Below, piece after piece: positions 13,674 to 25,550 of a DNA stretch of 64,000 nt (positions are counted from its first letter, which is position 1; every line of letters begins with the position of its first letter). A program made the position numbers and the translations under genes. The notes below the pieces were generated by a model, which searched no databases, was not told the DNA's origin, and saw only the letters and a list, made by a program, of their open reading frames with translations. This stretch comes from Chaetorhynchus papuensis (lineage: Eukaryota; Chordata; Aves; Passeriformes; Rhipiduridae), in NCBI GenBank assembly GCA_013396525.1, contig VWYX01000691.1, positions 124,001 to 188,000 of the forward strand, read 5' to 3'.

Positions 13674-16600
13674 CCTTAGTATATACTGCCTGATGGGAAA
13701 GGGAGCTAAAGAAAACCTTCCCTGTCCTGACAAAGTTAACACAGAATTCCCTGAAGTCTGCCTTTATAATAATATTTCATATCAGACTTTGGGTTCTGTT
13801 ACTATAAATGTTAAATTGCTCTTAAGAATGCCTTACATCTTTTATTGTAAGGCCATTTGTGTATAGAGATGTTACTGAATTTGCTGCTTGTTGTTCATTT
13901 TCACCACTGAAATCCAATTTTAAGGCTTGGGGTCAGCATTTTTCAGTTTGCAGAACTGTAATCCTTGAAAAATATTGTACATGAAATAGCAAGCTGTTTT
14001 GTATTTGTGAGAAGCTGAGAAAGTTATTACTCCAGCTTTTGCCAAGTAAGATGACTAAAAAAAAGAGAAGTTTATCGTAGAGGATTATGGAAGGAACAGA
14101 TTTATGGCAAGTGTCTGATATATACCCAGTATCCTCATGTTCAACTAAACCAGACTTGCCCTGGGCCTTCTGGGCCACAATGCCCTTAGCAAGTAGCTTT
14201 CGACAGCTTTTTCAGGAAGCAATATTTTTCTTCAGAAAGAGGGTCACTTCACTGTTTTTCTTTTTCCTTCTCTCCTGTCTTATCTTTTGAGTTCAGGAAG
14301 TATTTTAAATTTACAGCCAGCTTTGAAGGCATGAAGCAAGTTCAGCCCCAGAAGTATTTCCTGTTATGGCATTAATCTAATTCCATGAAAGGAGAACTGA
14401 TTTTTCATCTGTAAAGTAAAGTGCCTGGAGCAGCAGACCATTACTCTAGGTTATCATGATAAAGAGGCTTAGTTTTGACACCAAAGTGTTTATCAGCCTA
14501 ACCAGGGGAAGATTTCATCCTTTTTGTTGAAAGAGATATTAATGGGTTATAATATTTCTTTGCTTCATGGAGACAATGAGTTCATATTGAAAATGTTGAC
14601 CTGAAATAACAATGTTCCCGTAACATATTATAAGTTAATTTGTCTGGAAAGCTACCAGTACCTGGGGGAACTAGTTGTAAAATGATAATATAGTGAGCAA
14701 GTGTGTCCTAAGTACATGGTAGTGATAATTTCAGAATTATAAAATAGTTTTAGAGCTCTGGCTGGAGCTGCTGTTTGCTTTATGGTTTCAGTGATGCCTG
14801 TGAGTGCAATTAATCTGATCTGATTCATTTTAGGGATGTTGCAAAATATACTGAATAACAGCACTCAGATACTGTAGATGAGAATAACTTTCACACCTCT
14901 TTCAGGGGCTAAAATGGTGTTAAAGCATTCAGCATTTAACTAGAAACGTGCAACAACTTATACTATATTCCTTATTGGTAAGACTACCTTTTCCAGTGTT
15001 GAAGATTTTTTTAGTATTTATGTTTTAAAGAGATAGTTTGAAGTTAAACTTGTCCGTAAAACCTATAGCCAGCTTGAAGCCTTGACTGTATCCTGAGTGT
15101 GTAACTGTACAAACTACATGTGCAAATCTGTTTCAGACTATGGGAGCTATAAGAAATCTGAATGCACTTCTTCCCTACTCTGGTTCCAGTGTCTGTATTT
15201 AGGTGTCATCTTCCCAAATTACCATTCATCTCCATAATTGTTTGGTGTCACTTTAGAACTATGGATGAAGCGTATTCACTGTGAATGTTAATAGTAATTT
15301 TTACTTTATGTGTAAGGAATAGGTTTTGATACAGGCATGCCTAAAGACTAGGAAGTGATGCAATTTTTTCCTCACTGACCTCCTGGGAAGCGTTACCTTT
15401 GGTCTGCATGGAGAGGCAGGAACCTAAATTGGTGCAGCCATCAGAGAGGAGTACGCCCAAGGCAGGGATGGCAGCTAAAGCAGGGATCTGCAAGCATAGA
15501 AAAAACCAGAAATGCATGGGCCAATTAAGCTGTAAACACTCAAGGTTACAGGAATCCCCAAGAGTGACTTCAGACTTGAAGGAAACACAGTAAAGAAGCA
15601 GAAGGAAACATAATTCTGAGTCTGAGTAATTTTCAAGGATGGCAAAACATGAGCCTGTGGCTAGTGTGAAGGACCAGAGCAGAGGGAGGGCAGCAGGAGT
15701 GTGCTGAGGATCAGCAGGCCTTGAAAGCCTCCTAGCTGAGTGGGGACAGCAGTGCAGTGTGCTCTGCTCTTCTCTGTCTCCCACCAAATGCCAGCCATAT
15801 AGGTGCTTTGTTCCAGAAAAATGGCTGGGCCCACCAGCACTAACTGTCTTACACCTTCAGGCCTTAAGCTATAAATTCTGTATCAATTCATTTGGTCATT
15901 TGAAAAAAACAAATTGCTAAATGGCATAGTATGGTTGTATAGCTATGTGAAAATTCATTATTTTTAAAAGTGTTTGCTACATTTCCATGGCAGACAATAT
16001 AGTCTTAGTCTTAAAGAAAAACGAGAGAGCAGTGTTTTCCCATCTCTATATCTAAATAATTTTAGGAAATTTCTGTAACTTGCTCATGGAGAGTATAGTG
16101 TATTCCAAGCACATTCTCCCTGTCCTTAATTCATATTTTCACTTGCCTACTATTTTAATCTATTGGGTTGCACTCTGAACTGAGCTGAGTGAAAGAAACA
16201 GAGAATAAATGTTGGGGTTTTAGCCAATCACCTAGCAACCCCACAGACAGTTCTCCCGTAAAACTGGCCACAGTTTAGGGATATTGATGAGCAGCTGGGG
16301 AAGGTAGAGGTTAGGAGTCACTTGCCCTGGCACCGCTGATAGTAAAAGTGTGCAAGTAATTGTAGTCTAATTGTGTACTTCACATTTACATCTTTAACAC
16401 AGAAAAAATATATGTGTAAAGTACGTTTGTTGACCCTCATTTCTAATACCATTAAGCTTGTAATTTATTATTTTTGACTTCCAATATATTAATGTACTAC
16501 TTAGTTTTAAAAATATCTTTTTATTTAAATGTGGGTAGATGGTGGTGTAGTAACTGAATAAAAACTGTTATATACACAGAAATTGAAATTTGAAAGAATT

Positions 16601-18461
16601 CGAAGAAATTTGCCTATTATAATTTTGCTATTTGGCATAATTATATACAAATTAATATTATTTGGTTTGCTTGTTTTGTTGGGTTTCTTAAATTCTCTGT
16701 CAAATTGGAATTGCCTTTGTTTATGCATTATCTGTTAGGGCAGGTCTGGAGTGGTGCATTCATTCTGCAGTAGATCTTCAGCTTCAAAGGCAATGTAACA
16801 AGCCCCTTGAGCCACTTTTCCCCATGGCTTTCCCAAACTGCAGACTGGAAGTCTGCTGGGGGAGGGGATGGGAGCATCTGGGCCCGAAAGGATGGAGCAC
16901 TTTCAACTCTGTGTTCTGTGCTGTAGAACAGCTGTTGAAAGAAGGCACCCACCATGCGTTCGAGCAGCAATTAGCGCTGCTCTGGCATATGTTGAAATCT
17001 CTCGCCCATCCCCTGGGAAAGTAAAAAATTATGTGAGATGCAAAGGTAGATGTCCTTTCTGCATTGTGTCTCCTGTATGATGCCTTCCTGAGATGGCATT
17101 ATGTCTTCAGTCTAGTTATCTGATTTCTGTCTTTTGATATTTTGAGGAACAGAGAGGTGAAGAGTAAGAAAGTGATGATTCTGCAATTTATCAATATCCT
17201 TTTGCATATGATCAATATTTGAAAGCTTTTTACTGAAAAGTGTTGTCTCTGAATTTCCCATGGTTTCACTGAAGGAAGGAAGGAAAGGGGAGTTGTGCAT
17301 TATTACAAGAAAATTATGTCTTGCCCTAAAACTGCACCTATGGTTTCAATTAGTCAAGTCTCAATTACAATAATGTAATGAGGAGTAATGAGGAGGTGCG
17401 GGTAACCTGGGTAATTGCAAATGTGACTAACACAAAACATATGTAAAATTAGATTGCAAGAGCCTCCACTGAGAGCTTAGTGGAAATTAAAGTCCTGTGA
17501 TAACTGTTGGTGTGCACAGAAGATCCCATCCAGTTAGACAAGTGGAGAAGGTAGACACTTGTGTTGCTACAAGGGACTAGTACAGCCAGCTCTCCAGCCA
17601 AATCAGGCTTCATCAGGCTTAATCTCACTGTGGGTGATCATGAGCAGCAGGAAACTGCCAGCAACAACATTTTAGAAGCAAAAAATACCTTTTGTGAGGA
17701 AGGGAGTATTTTTTGGAGAAGACCTTTAGTAACTACTGAATTGATTTTTCAGAACGGTTGTTAAATAAGCCTTTTAACGTCTTTTTTTCCTTAATTATTG
17801 GTAGCTGATAAATGCTATCCTGGTAAGATATATTTCTTCCTGACTTTCCCGGTATTGTTGTGTTTAATAAATACAGATGACTTTAAGCTGCAGCTTTGTG
17901 ACAATCAGATGATACAATTGTATTTCATCCTTCTACCAGAAAATGCAATCTTCATATGTAGTGCGGTAGCTGAAATGTAGAGGCAAATTGTTCCCTTCCT
18001 GTATGTTAATATAGAAGGAGCATGTATGACTCTTCATATTTGTAGCAAATATTTGCATTTGGTCATATCCCTACTTTAAAAATAAAATTTAAATAAAAAG
18101 TAATTTTGGGGGGTAGAAAGTTGAAACTGGAAATACGGCTAGGGTACAAAAATATTTTCTGTTGGTTTGGTTGACAGCTGTATCTATTACCACCTTACCT
18201 AAGGTCAAGATAAAAACATATCTATAATTTCCTTTCCTCAAAAAAAAGGAGTGTTTGTCTTTTAGAACACATTGTCTGAGGATTCAAATCATATGCAAAG
18301 GAATTTCTGTATTAATATTTTCCCTAGCAAGTAGTTAAACATTTTGGTTTAGATTATTAGAAATAATCCTGTTGTTCAAGCAATCCCTGAAGTTTCTAGG
18401 GATTTCCAGGCATGTAAGATGGAGATCTTACCAGGAAAATTTAGTAGAGATTATAATAAAA

Positions 18462-19210
18462 CAGAATTAATGAATGCCTGGCTCAATATAGTTCACTAGG
18501 GAGAAGTCAGTATGGCTTCTGCAAAGGGAAATCCGATTTGTGCTGTTGGAAGGGCTCAACAAACCTGTGGATGAAGGATATCCAACTAACACAGCTATGT
18601 CTACATTAGGAAGGAATGCCATAGAATAGGAGCAATTTTCAAAGCAAAACCACGTAGAGGACCAGACACCCATGTTATGTTTGGTGCGGAGGAGCAGAGG
18701 CACTTGGAATAGTTCTCAGCTGAACTACAAAACAAAAGCAAACTAAACAATATCCAACCCAAAAATTAGGAATCATAAAGCAGGGACTGGAGAAAAAGGT
18801 ACAGAAGACAAAATATCATTAAGTCATCAGTGAAATCCACACTTTGGATAATGCTGATAGTTCTGTTCTGTCAATTCTAAAAGGCTGTAATAGAACTGGA
18901 AAACGTTCAGAGAAAGGCAATAAACAAAGAAAAAGAATGGTTCCTGTGTGAGGAGGAACATAGAACACTTTCTTTGAAAGTTGGAGTTGAAAGGAGGAAA
19001 CTACAGAAGCTGAAAAAGTCAATCATGGTGTAAGAGGATACAGAAGAATCAACTGTTCACTCTCTTACAAGGTGAGACTAAAGTGTTACTTAGTCGAGCT
19101 AGTAGAAGGCAGATTTAAAAAAATACAGGTGGTAGATGTGGTACAACTTTGGCAAAGGTGTTTGTAGATGCAAAATGTTTGCTTACAAGATGAGTTCTTG
19201 AAAGATGTAT
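18462..19210 (+). repeat. Ancient, decayed CR1/L3-like LINE relic
   Basis: Patches recall the old amniote CR1/L3 reverse-transcriptase region in the right order: CAGTATGGCTTCTGCAAAGG near 18510, a GAACTGGAAAACGTTCAGAG patch near 18893 followed by GAAAGGCAATAAACAAAG, GTGTGAGGAGGA near 18945, GTGTTACTTAG near 19082, and a GGCAGATTTAAAAAAATAC patch near 19110. No intact frame survives. The order and spacing are the evidence; the subfamily is a guess from memory. It is far more diverged than the other CR1 copies here, as expected of an insertion that predates birds. Confidence 0.6.
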
Positions 19211-19952
19211 CCACAGAGTACTGCCTTGTATGAGAAATGACAGCGTGCTCAGGAAATTTTTTGAGCTGGAAACAGCTGGAGGCTGAAAGATTATGTGGGG
19301 AAAGTGAAAAATGCAGCGTGCCCTGTTCTCTCTGCGTGTTTCCCTATGTGTGTCCACTCATAGCCGTTAGTAGAGGTAGGACACGGGACTGGGTGGATCT
19401 TTGTACAAGTACACCTGTGCTCACTGTTGAAAGTTGTGGCTTGTTTTCCAGAATGTTCTGAAACATTAAAAAATTCGTAAAGAATTGTTATTCTGCAGAG
19501 CGACTTCCCTTGTGTATAGATCTTATAGGAGCAACTGTGCTGCTCCTTGTTTCCATGCTACTTTTGGTTTTGGTACAAGTAATAAGTTTGCTAAGATGGA
19601 CAGGTTTGGGGTTCAGTCAGAGTAATGTGGATGTAAACACCTGATGCTCAGCTGTGTGGGAAAATTCAACAGTTTACGTAAGAGCAAATGGAGAGCTGCA
19701 AACTACCCTTTATGTAAGCCCTGTTATTTCATCCAATGGAGCTTCCATTGGAGTGAAATATCTCTTTTTGCAGAATAAATGCAGTTAATAACACTAATTC
19801 AAATAGTATATATTGCCCATCAGCTCTTGCCAAAAACCAGTGATTGGAAAAATCTTTAGCACAAGAAAGCTAAAATCCAAAATTAAATTCAGATGTTTCA
19901 CTGTAGTGGCAACAGATTGTTCAGCTTTGAGTGAGTTGTGCAAAAACTACAG
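19211..19952. other. Intronic stretch between two LINE relics
   Basis: Apart from the hairpin at 19725-19760 I see nothing. The left edge may still belong to the ancient LINE, whose end is indistinct. Confidence 0.6.
19725..19760. repeat. Short near-perfect inverted repeat (hairpin)
   Basis: TATTTCATCCAATGG pairs with CCATTGGAGTGAAATA across a 5-base loop, leaving a single bulged base. The arms are long enough to form a stable stem in RNA, but no conserved RNA family was recognised and flanking sequence does not extend the stem to a full miRNA precursor. Confidence 0.6.
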
Positions 19953-20266
19953 TCATTGAATATCCTGAATTGGAAGGGACCCACAAGGATCATCAAAGTC
20001 CAACTCCTGGCCCTGCACAGGACACCCCAAGAATCACACCATGTGCCCGAGAGCATTGTCCAAACAATGACGTCTGAACTTTGGCAGCCTTGGTGTTGTG
20101 ACCACTCCCCTGGGGAGCCTGTTCAGTGCCCAGCCACCGTCTGGGTGAAGAACCTTTTCCTGATATCCAACCTAAACCTCCCCTGACACAGCTTCAGGCC
20201 ATTGCTTCAGATCCTGTCACTGGTCACCAGGGAAAAGAGTTCAGTGCCTGTCCCTCCACCTCCACT
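19953..20266 (-). repeat. CR1 LINE fragment
   Basis: Read on the minus strand this is a CR1 3' region. On the + strand it starts with CATTGAATATCCTGAATTGG and AAGTCCAACTCCTGGCCCTG, continues with the typical TTCCTGATATCCAACCTAAA and CAGGCCATTGCTTCAGATCC blocks, and ends near CCTCCACCTCC. It is a 5'-truncated copy of about 315 bp. The open frames across it (for example 19938-20186) are CR1 sequence in non-native frames, not genes. Confidence 0.9.
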
Positions 20267-23200
20267 AGTAGTATTACTAGCATTCTTCCTTTGTTGCACC
20301 TCAGTTGTTATTGAATTAAAAATTATTTGGGGTACTCTGAATTCCTTCTGAAAAGCTCCTGGATGAGCTTCTGCCTGTGGCTTGTCTTTACACATGTGGT
20401 TCTGAAAGATACCTGTAATAGCTTAAAGTGGGACAGCATCCCTGGAATAGTAAGGCATGTTTTAAAGCATGTTTCTCTGGTAGAATTGTCTGTATATGTG
20501 AGGCTATCACTGCTCACTGGACTTGCCATTTTTATCAGTGTCTTTGACCATCAACCATGTAATTCTAACTCTGTTTCATTTATTGTCCTGTCTCAGCTCA
20601 GGGATTTCAAATCATAAGGACATGACAAAGAGGCTCAATGAGTGCCTGTTACTCATCTGATGCTGTCTCAGGTTGAGGTCGGGCAGGGACTCTGCAGCCA
20701 GTGAGGGAGATCAATGTGCCGGTCCCACAGCATTCATTTCTTCCTCAAAAAAAATACCTTTTGTGCTTCACACATTTACTGACTTCTGTTAGAAAGTTTT
20801 AATATGTTTTGTTTACAGTGCCTTTATTGCTCAACGTGTCGTTGTGTTGCACTGCTCACAATGCATTTATGTCCTGTTTTCTAAGGGGGAGATAAGTATA
20901 TATGTACTTATTTCAGCAAAGTCTCAAGTCAAGGTAAAATTCTCTGAGCAATTTGAACATGATCATTTTAGTCATCTGTTAGCCTTTGCTCATCATGAGG
21001 TTGTTGGTTTTTTGGGGGTTTGTTTTTGAAACAAAAAAACCCAGAAAACACCCAGAAACCAAACACTGTAGAAATTAAGGCTTGCTAGATATTCATGATG
21101 TCTGTTTTTTCCCATAATGAGAAAGCAGCGTAATTGTTTTCAAGTAAAATTTCAGATTGTTGGATTGAAATTTGAATCATTTCTTCAGAAGTAGAAATGG
21201 AGCATACTGTTTCTCTTAAGATAATGACATGCATGTGCTCATGACTGATTCAGTGTTTTGATCTCAGATGCTCTGGACATCTATCATGTAGCTACTGTCA
21301 TATAAATTACACATTAATGCCACCAAGATTTATTCCAGTATTTGCAGTAGTAGAAGTTCCCCTCACAATAAAATATTAAAAAATCCAGGATATGTACCTT
21401 ATTACTGGAAAGGTAATTAACAAAACAAAAATGCTACCTATCTAAACATACTAAACAGGCATCTCATCCAGCTTTCTGCTAAAAACTTGTCACTGATTTA
21501 ACTGAAATATTTTAAAAGCTTACAGAATTATTCATTTAGTAAATAAAAAAATCTTAATCTTTTAGAATCCAGTCTTCTGCATTCAGTAAAAGATATGTGA
21601 TCCATTGGTTATAAATTTTATAGTATCTGTGGATATTTTAAGATATTTATGAAGATTTTACTAAGCAGGGAGATTAGGTCATGAGGACACTTGTTACTTT
21701 CAATCTTATTACAGAAAAACACATTTTAACCAAGCCCTGTCCCGTGTGCAGGTTTCAGAGCCAATGGAAATATTAATATATATTTGGATACCTTCGTGTT
21801 CCCAATCCTTGAGCTTCATTTCCTGTTTCCAGACACTTGTAGTGTTTTATAAAAAAGTGCTGACATGCTATTGACTGACAAAGGCAGAAAGAGGGGACTT
21901 GCAGACAGGAATGAGGAACAAGGCGAGGGGGAAGGATGGGCAAGCGAGGAACACAGAGGGAATGTCTTGGACTTAAAATATGAAATCACACCAAAAGTAT
22001 TCATGGTGGTGAAGCTGATACTTTGAAAACATTCCAAAAAACCCGACTATATAGGAAAGAAGTATAACCCCTAAACAGCTTCTGGGCAGGGTGTGCCCCA
22101 CGGGGGCAAGGCAGAGGAATGTTCTTGGGCTAGGACTGAGTTCAGAAAACATCAAGAGCAGCAGCTGGCTTAACTCCAGAGTTTGGAATGACCAGTCATG
22201 GCATACATGGCAGTAGCCATCACTCCTCCTTGGACAGGAGGAGGTACCAGGAGCTGCTTGATATCTGTGGGAGATTTGTACAGCTGTCCATGGGGGGAAT
22301 GCTGTACCAAGTAAATTGAGCACTTCTGATTCAATGCAGTATGTTTCTTTTTTTTTTTCTTTAGTCTTGTAGCTAAAACATGAAATTGAGAAAAGAGACA
22401 TAATTGTTGTGTTATTTACAGTGACAGAGGAGGAAATGGAAAGGCAATAGGAGATTTATGGAGGTTATAAAAACAGTAGGTAACTAATAGGAAGTTTGTC
22501 TGTGCTCTTAATTACTTTGCTTGTACCTTATATCTCATTCACTTGCAGTTTTTCTGAAGTTAGTATTTTAGGGTAGGAATTGAGTCAGCCTTTATGTATA
22601 GATCACCTGTACTATAATGAAGTTGCAATCTAGATCAGAGACTTTGAACATTACCACAACATGAATAAATAATAAAACATTATTAATAAGAAACAGCAGC
22701 CCATCTGCACAGGATGCACAACTACCCTAAATTCTATATATGTCAAGTGTAGATGAGTTGCACGCTTTAGGTGTCATGACTTAGTGCACATTTCTGGTGT
22801 AGAGAAAATTTCCTCAATCAATAAAAGGCTTTGTCATTGAAAAAGAACTACTTTTGTATGCAAATATCTATTTAAAGAAAAAACATGTGTATACTAACAA
22901 AAAATACAAGTTATCTGGATCTAGCAGAACTTCCTGCTTTAGAGATTTTAAATTATTAGATTGTAAGCATTCCAAGACAGAAGCTGTTGTGTCATTTATA
23001 ATTGTAAACCGGTAGCACAATGAAATCTGAAATAATATTCATCATACAAAATAATTTGTTCAGAGGTCTTACCTTTCTTTATATTCCTTGCTGTTTTGAA
23101 ATGTGAAGATATCAGGCAGCTGACAAAGGAAAATATCAGATGTCCATGGGTAGAAACATCCTAATAAGCACTTAGCAGGATACTTAATGATTAACTGTGT

Positions 23201-25533
23201 GCATTAATTAGTTACAAGTGTTATGTGTCATTAATAAATCTATACTTAATTACAGTATTATATACTGTATATTTGTTTTATGATTAATTACATAACTAAA
23301 GCATCCATTTAAATGTTTGTAAATAAGTGATGATTGCAGAGTAATTATTGTTAAATTTATTAAAATGAATTGTTAACTGTGTTATTGTAACCTGCTTCTT
23401 TCACTCAGTCTGAAACTGAATGAAACTTGTGGTTGGGGAAGGGGGAAGATTCCTCACCTTGTTTATGTGTTTGCTTAAGAAAATGCTGGGCTGTAATTTT
23501 TCTGTGTATTTTCAGGTTAAGAAAGATAATGCAAAACAAATTTCAAAAACAGTAGCCCATTTTTAGCCAAGGCAGATAATACTGTTCCTACATATGTTAG
23601 TATATTGTTTTTGCAATTTAGGATGTTGGTAAATGAATGTTGTGTATTGTTGTGTATTTGGCAAAATGATGTCCATCTATGTACAGTTCCTTAAGAGAGC
23701 AGATAAAAGCTACATGCATTTTATCTTTGTGTTAGAAGTGATTATACAAAATGTGCCTTACAGTCTGTTTTTGTCTCATTGAAAGCTGGACAAAGTCTCA
23801 TTTAACTTCAGCAAAATCAGACTGTTATTGTTCTACACATAAGGAACTTGTTTTGTTGCTTAAACTACTAAAATGCAGCTGAAAAAACTACAGTTTCTTG
23901 GAACTATAAATTCTTCATCCTTTAGAGGCAGATGACTTGAGTGCCCACTAATTTTTTTTAAATAAAAAAAAAAAAAGAGAGAAAAGTCAGGTAATTTCTG
24001 TATTTTTTGCCTATTCAGTTTTCTGAGAATGGCAATCAGTTTCATTCTTATTCAACAGGTTTTCTGCAATACATGTTCTTCAGTCATTTTCAGTTAATAT
24101 CTCTGGGCTTACTTTGTGTAGTAGATAGCAGAAAGTGGCATGTGACTGAAAAGCAATAGGAAGGTGTTTCACCCATGCTTGTTTCTGCTCTACCTCTTAC
24201 CTCAGCACTAAAAAGCTTGGCTTATTAGGCTACACTTAGGTTTTTCTTATGAAAAAAAAATGGGTTTTGTACAAGCTCATTATGACATCTGAGAGCTCAG
24301 AAAAATTAAATAAGAGGTGTTTCCTCTTCAGATGTCTATCCCTTTGTAATAGAAAATAGTAAAGTTTATGATTCATTTTTACCAAAAGGTGAGTTTTTCA
24401 CTGCATTTCTCAGTGCAAGTACAAAGTTCTCACAAAGTAGCAGTGGTGTGATGTTGACCCTTTCACTATGACTGAATGTTCAATGGCAGATTGAGAGAAA
24501 GATGAGGAAGATGACAAAGTTGGAAGCAAGTAATTAATGTGAGTCTTCTCTTAATTGCAACATGTAAGTGTTCTCTCCAGAATTATTAGGAGGAAGAGGG
24601 GGAATGAGAGAAAGTTTGTCTTTGAGATGAAGATACTGAGTCTGGAGCCGTGAAAAACACCTGCTTCCTGGTTGTACAATTAGAATTTTTCTCAGAACCT
24701 TGGCTTGGAAACTTGTTGTTTGGTTTAATCTAATAACACTTGTGAATCCTTCTCAGCTTCTGTTATAAGTGCAAAGTATTATTATTTACCTTGTTGTTGA
24801 CAATTTGCCCCAGGGATAACTTCTTCAGCCAAAATTTCCATTTGTATTCACTAGTAGTTATGTATATGATATACCCCTGGGACCCATCCCTCCCTTTTTT
24901 CATTGTGATGTGCTCAGAAAGGAAATTATATTTCTGAAGAAATTAGGGGCATCTTCCAAGAACATGTTCTGTAAAAATCCAGTTATATGTAACATTATTA
25001 AAAATCCAAATTCTGCTTTGCTGTCCCAAGACCAAGACCAGTTCATTGGACAGTGCTTCAAGAGGTGATGGCTGTATGAGAGATGTCACCAGCAGGAACT
25101 GTTGGCCATATGAGCAAGAGTAGAGATCTGTTCCTTGCATGTGCACAGGTACACACAGATTTGTCTGTCTTTCTGTTCTAACTGGAATCCTTCAGAGTGT
25201 CAAGCTTTATTTTTCCTAAAGATACCAGGATGGTATCTACTTAATATATAGTTTGCAATTTGTTTTGAATGTTACTTCAATTTTTTCTTTATTATAATAG
25301 AAATCTGATTGTAATTTTTAAAAGAATTTTTCAGACATGAGAAATAACATTTAGTTTTTATCTCATGATACGTTTACACTAGAGAATGTTGGAGTTGGTG
25401 CTTTCAGCCTGCAAAGGACTCATAGAGAAAGTTAAGGCAAACTTTGTTTCCTGGTCACACACGCACACAAGACTTAACACATACTTTAGATAAAGATAAT
25501 AAAAACCATAGTAATATATAATACATTATTAGC

Positions 25534-25550
25534 AAAAAAAAAAAAAAAAA
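25534..25550. repeat. Poly-A run of 17
   Basis: Seventeen uninterrupted A residues. It might be the tail of a retroposed copy on the + strand, but the bases before it (AT-rich, with CACACGCACACAAG at about 25458) match nothing I know, so it is listed as a plain homopolymer. Confidence 0.9.

Larger units (their letters stand above)
8329..18461. other. Intronic stretch with nothing recognisable
   Basis: No gene or clear repeat family is visible. Segments with higher GC at about 9960-10160, 15390-15840 and 16740-17010 may be unrecognised old repeats. A 148-codon minus-strand frame at 15341-15787 and a 117-codon one at 11353-11706 have no recognisable domain. Confidence 0.65.

Noticed and set aside
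15341..15787. 148-codon minus-strand open frame
   Set aside because: No recognisable domain or start context; overlapping frame on the other strand and ordinary composition suggest chance or an unknown repeat.
19938..20314. Open frames of 62-82 codons on the + strand
   Set aside because: They are antisense readings of a CR1 copy.
22343..22364. Strong pyrimidine tract ending in CTTTAG, acceptor-like
   Set aside because: No ADK-like coding sequence or donor follows; tracts like this are common in introns.
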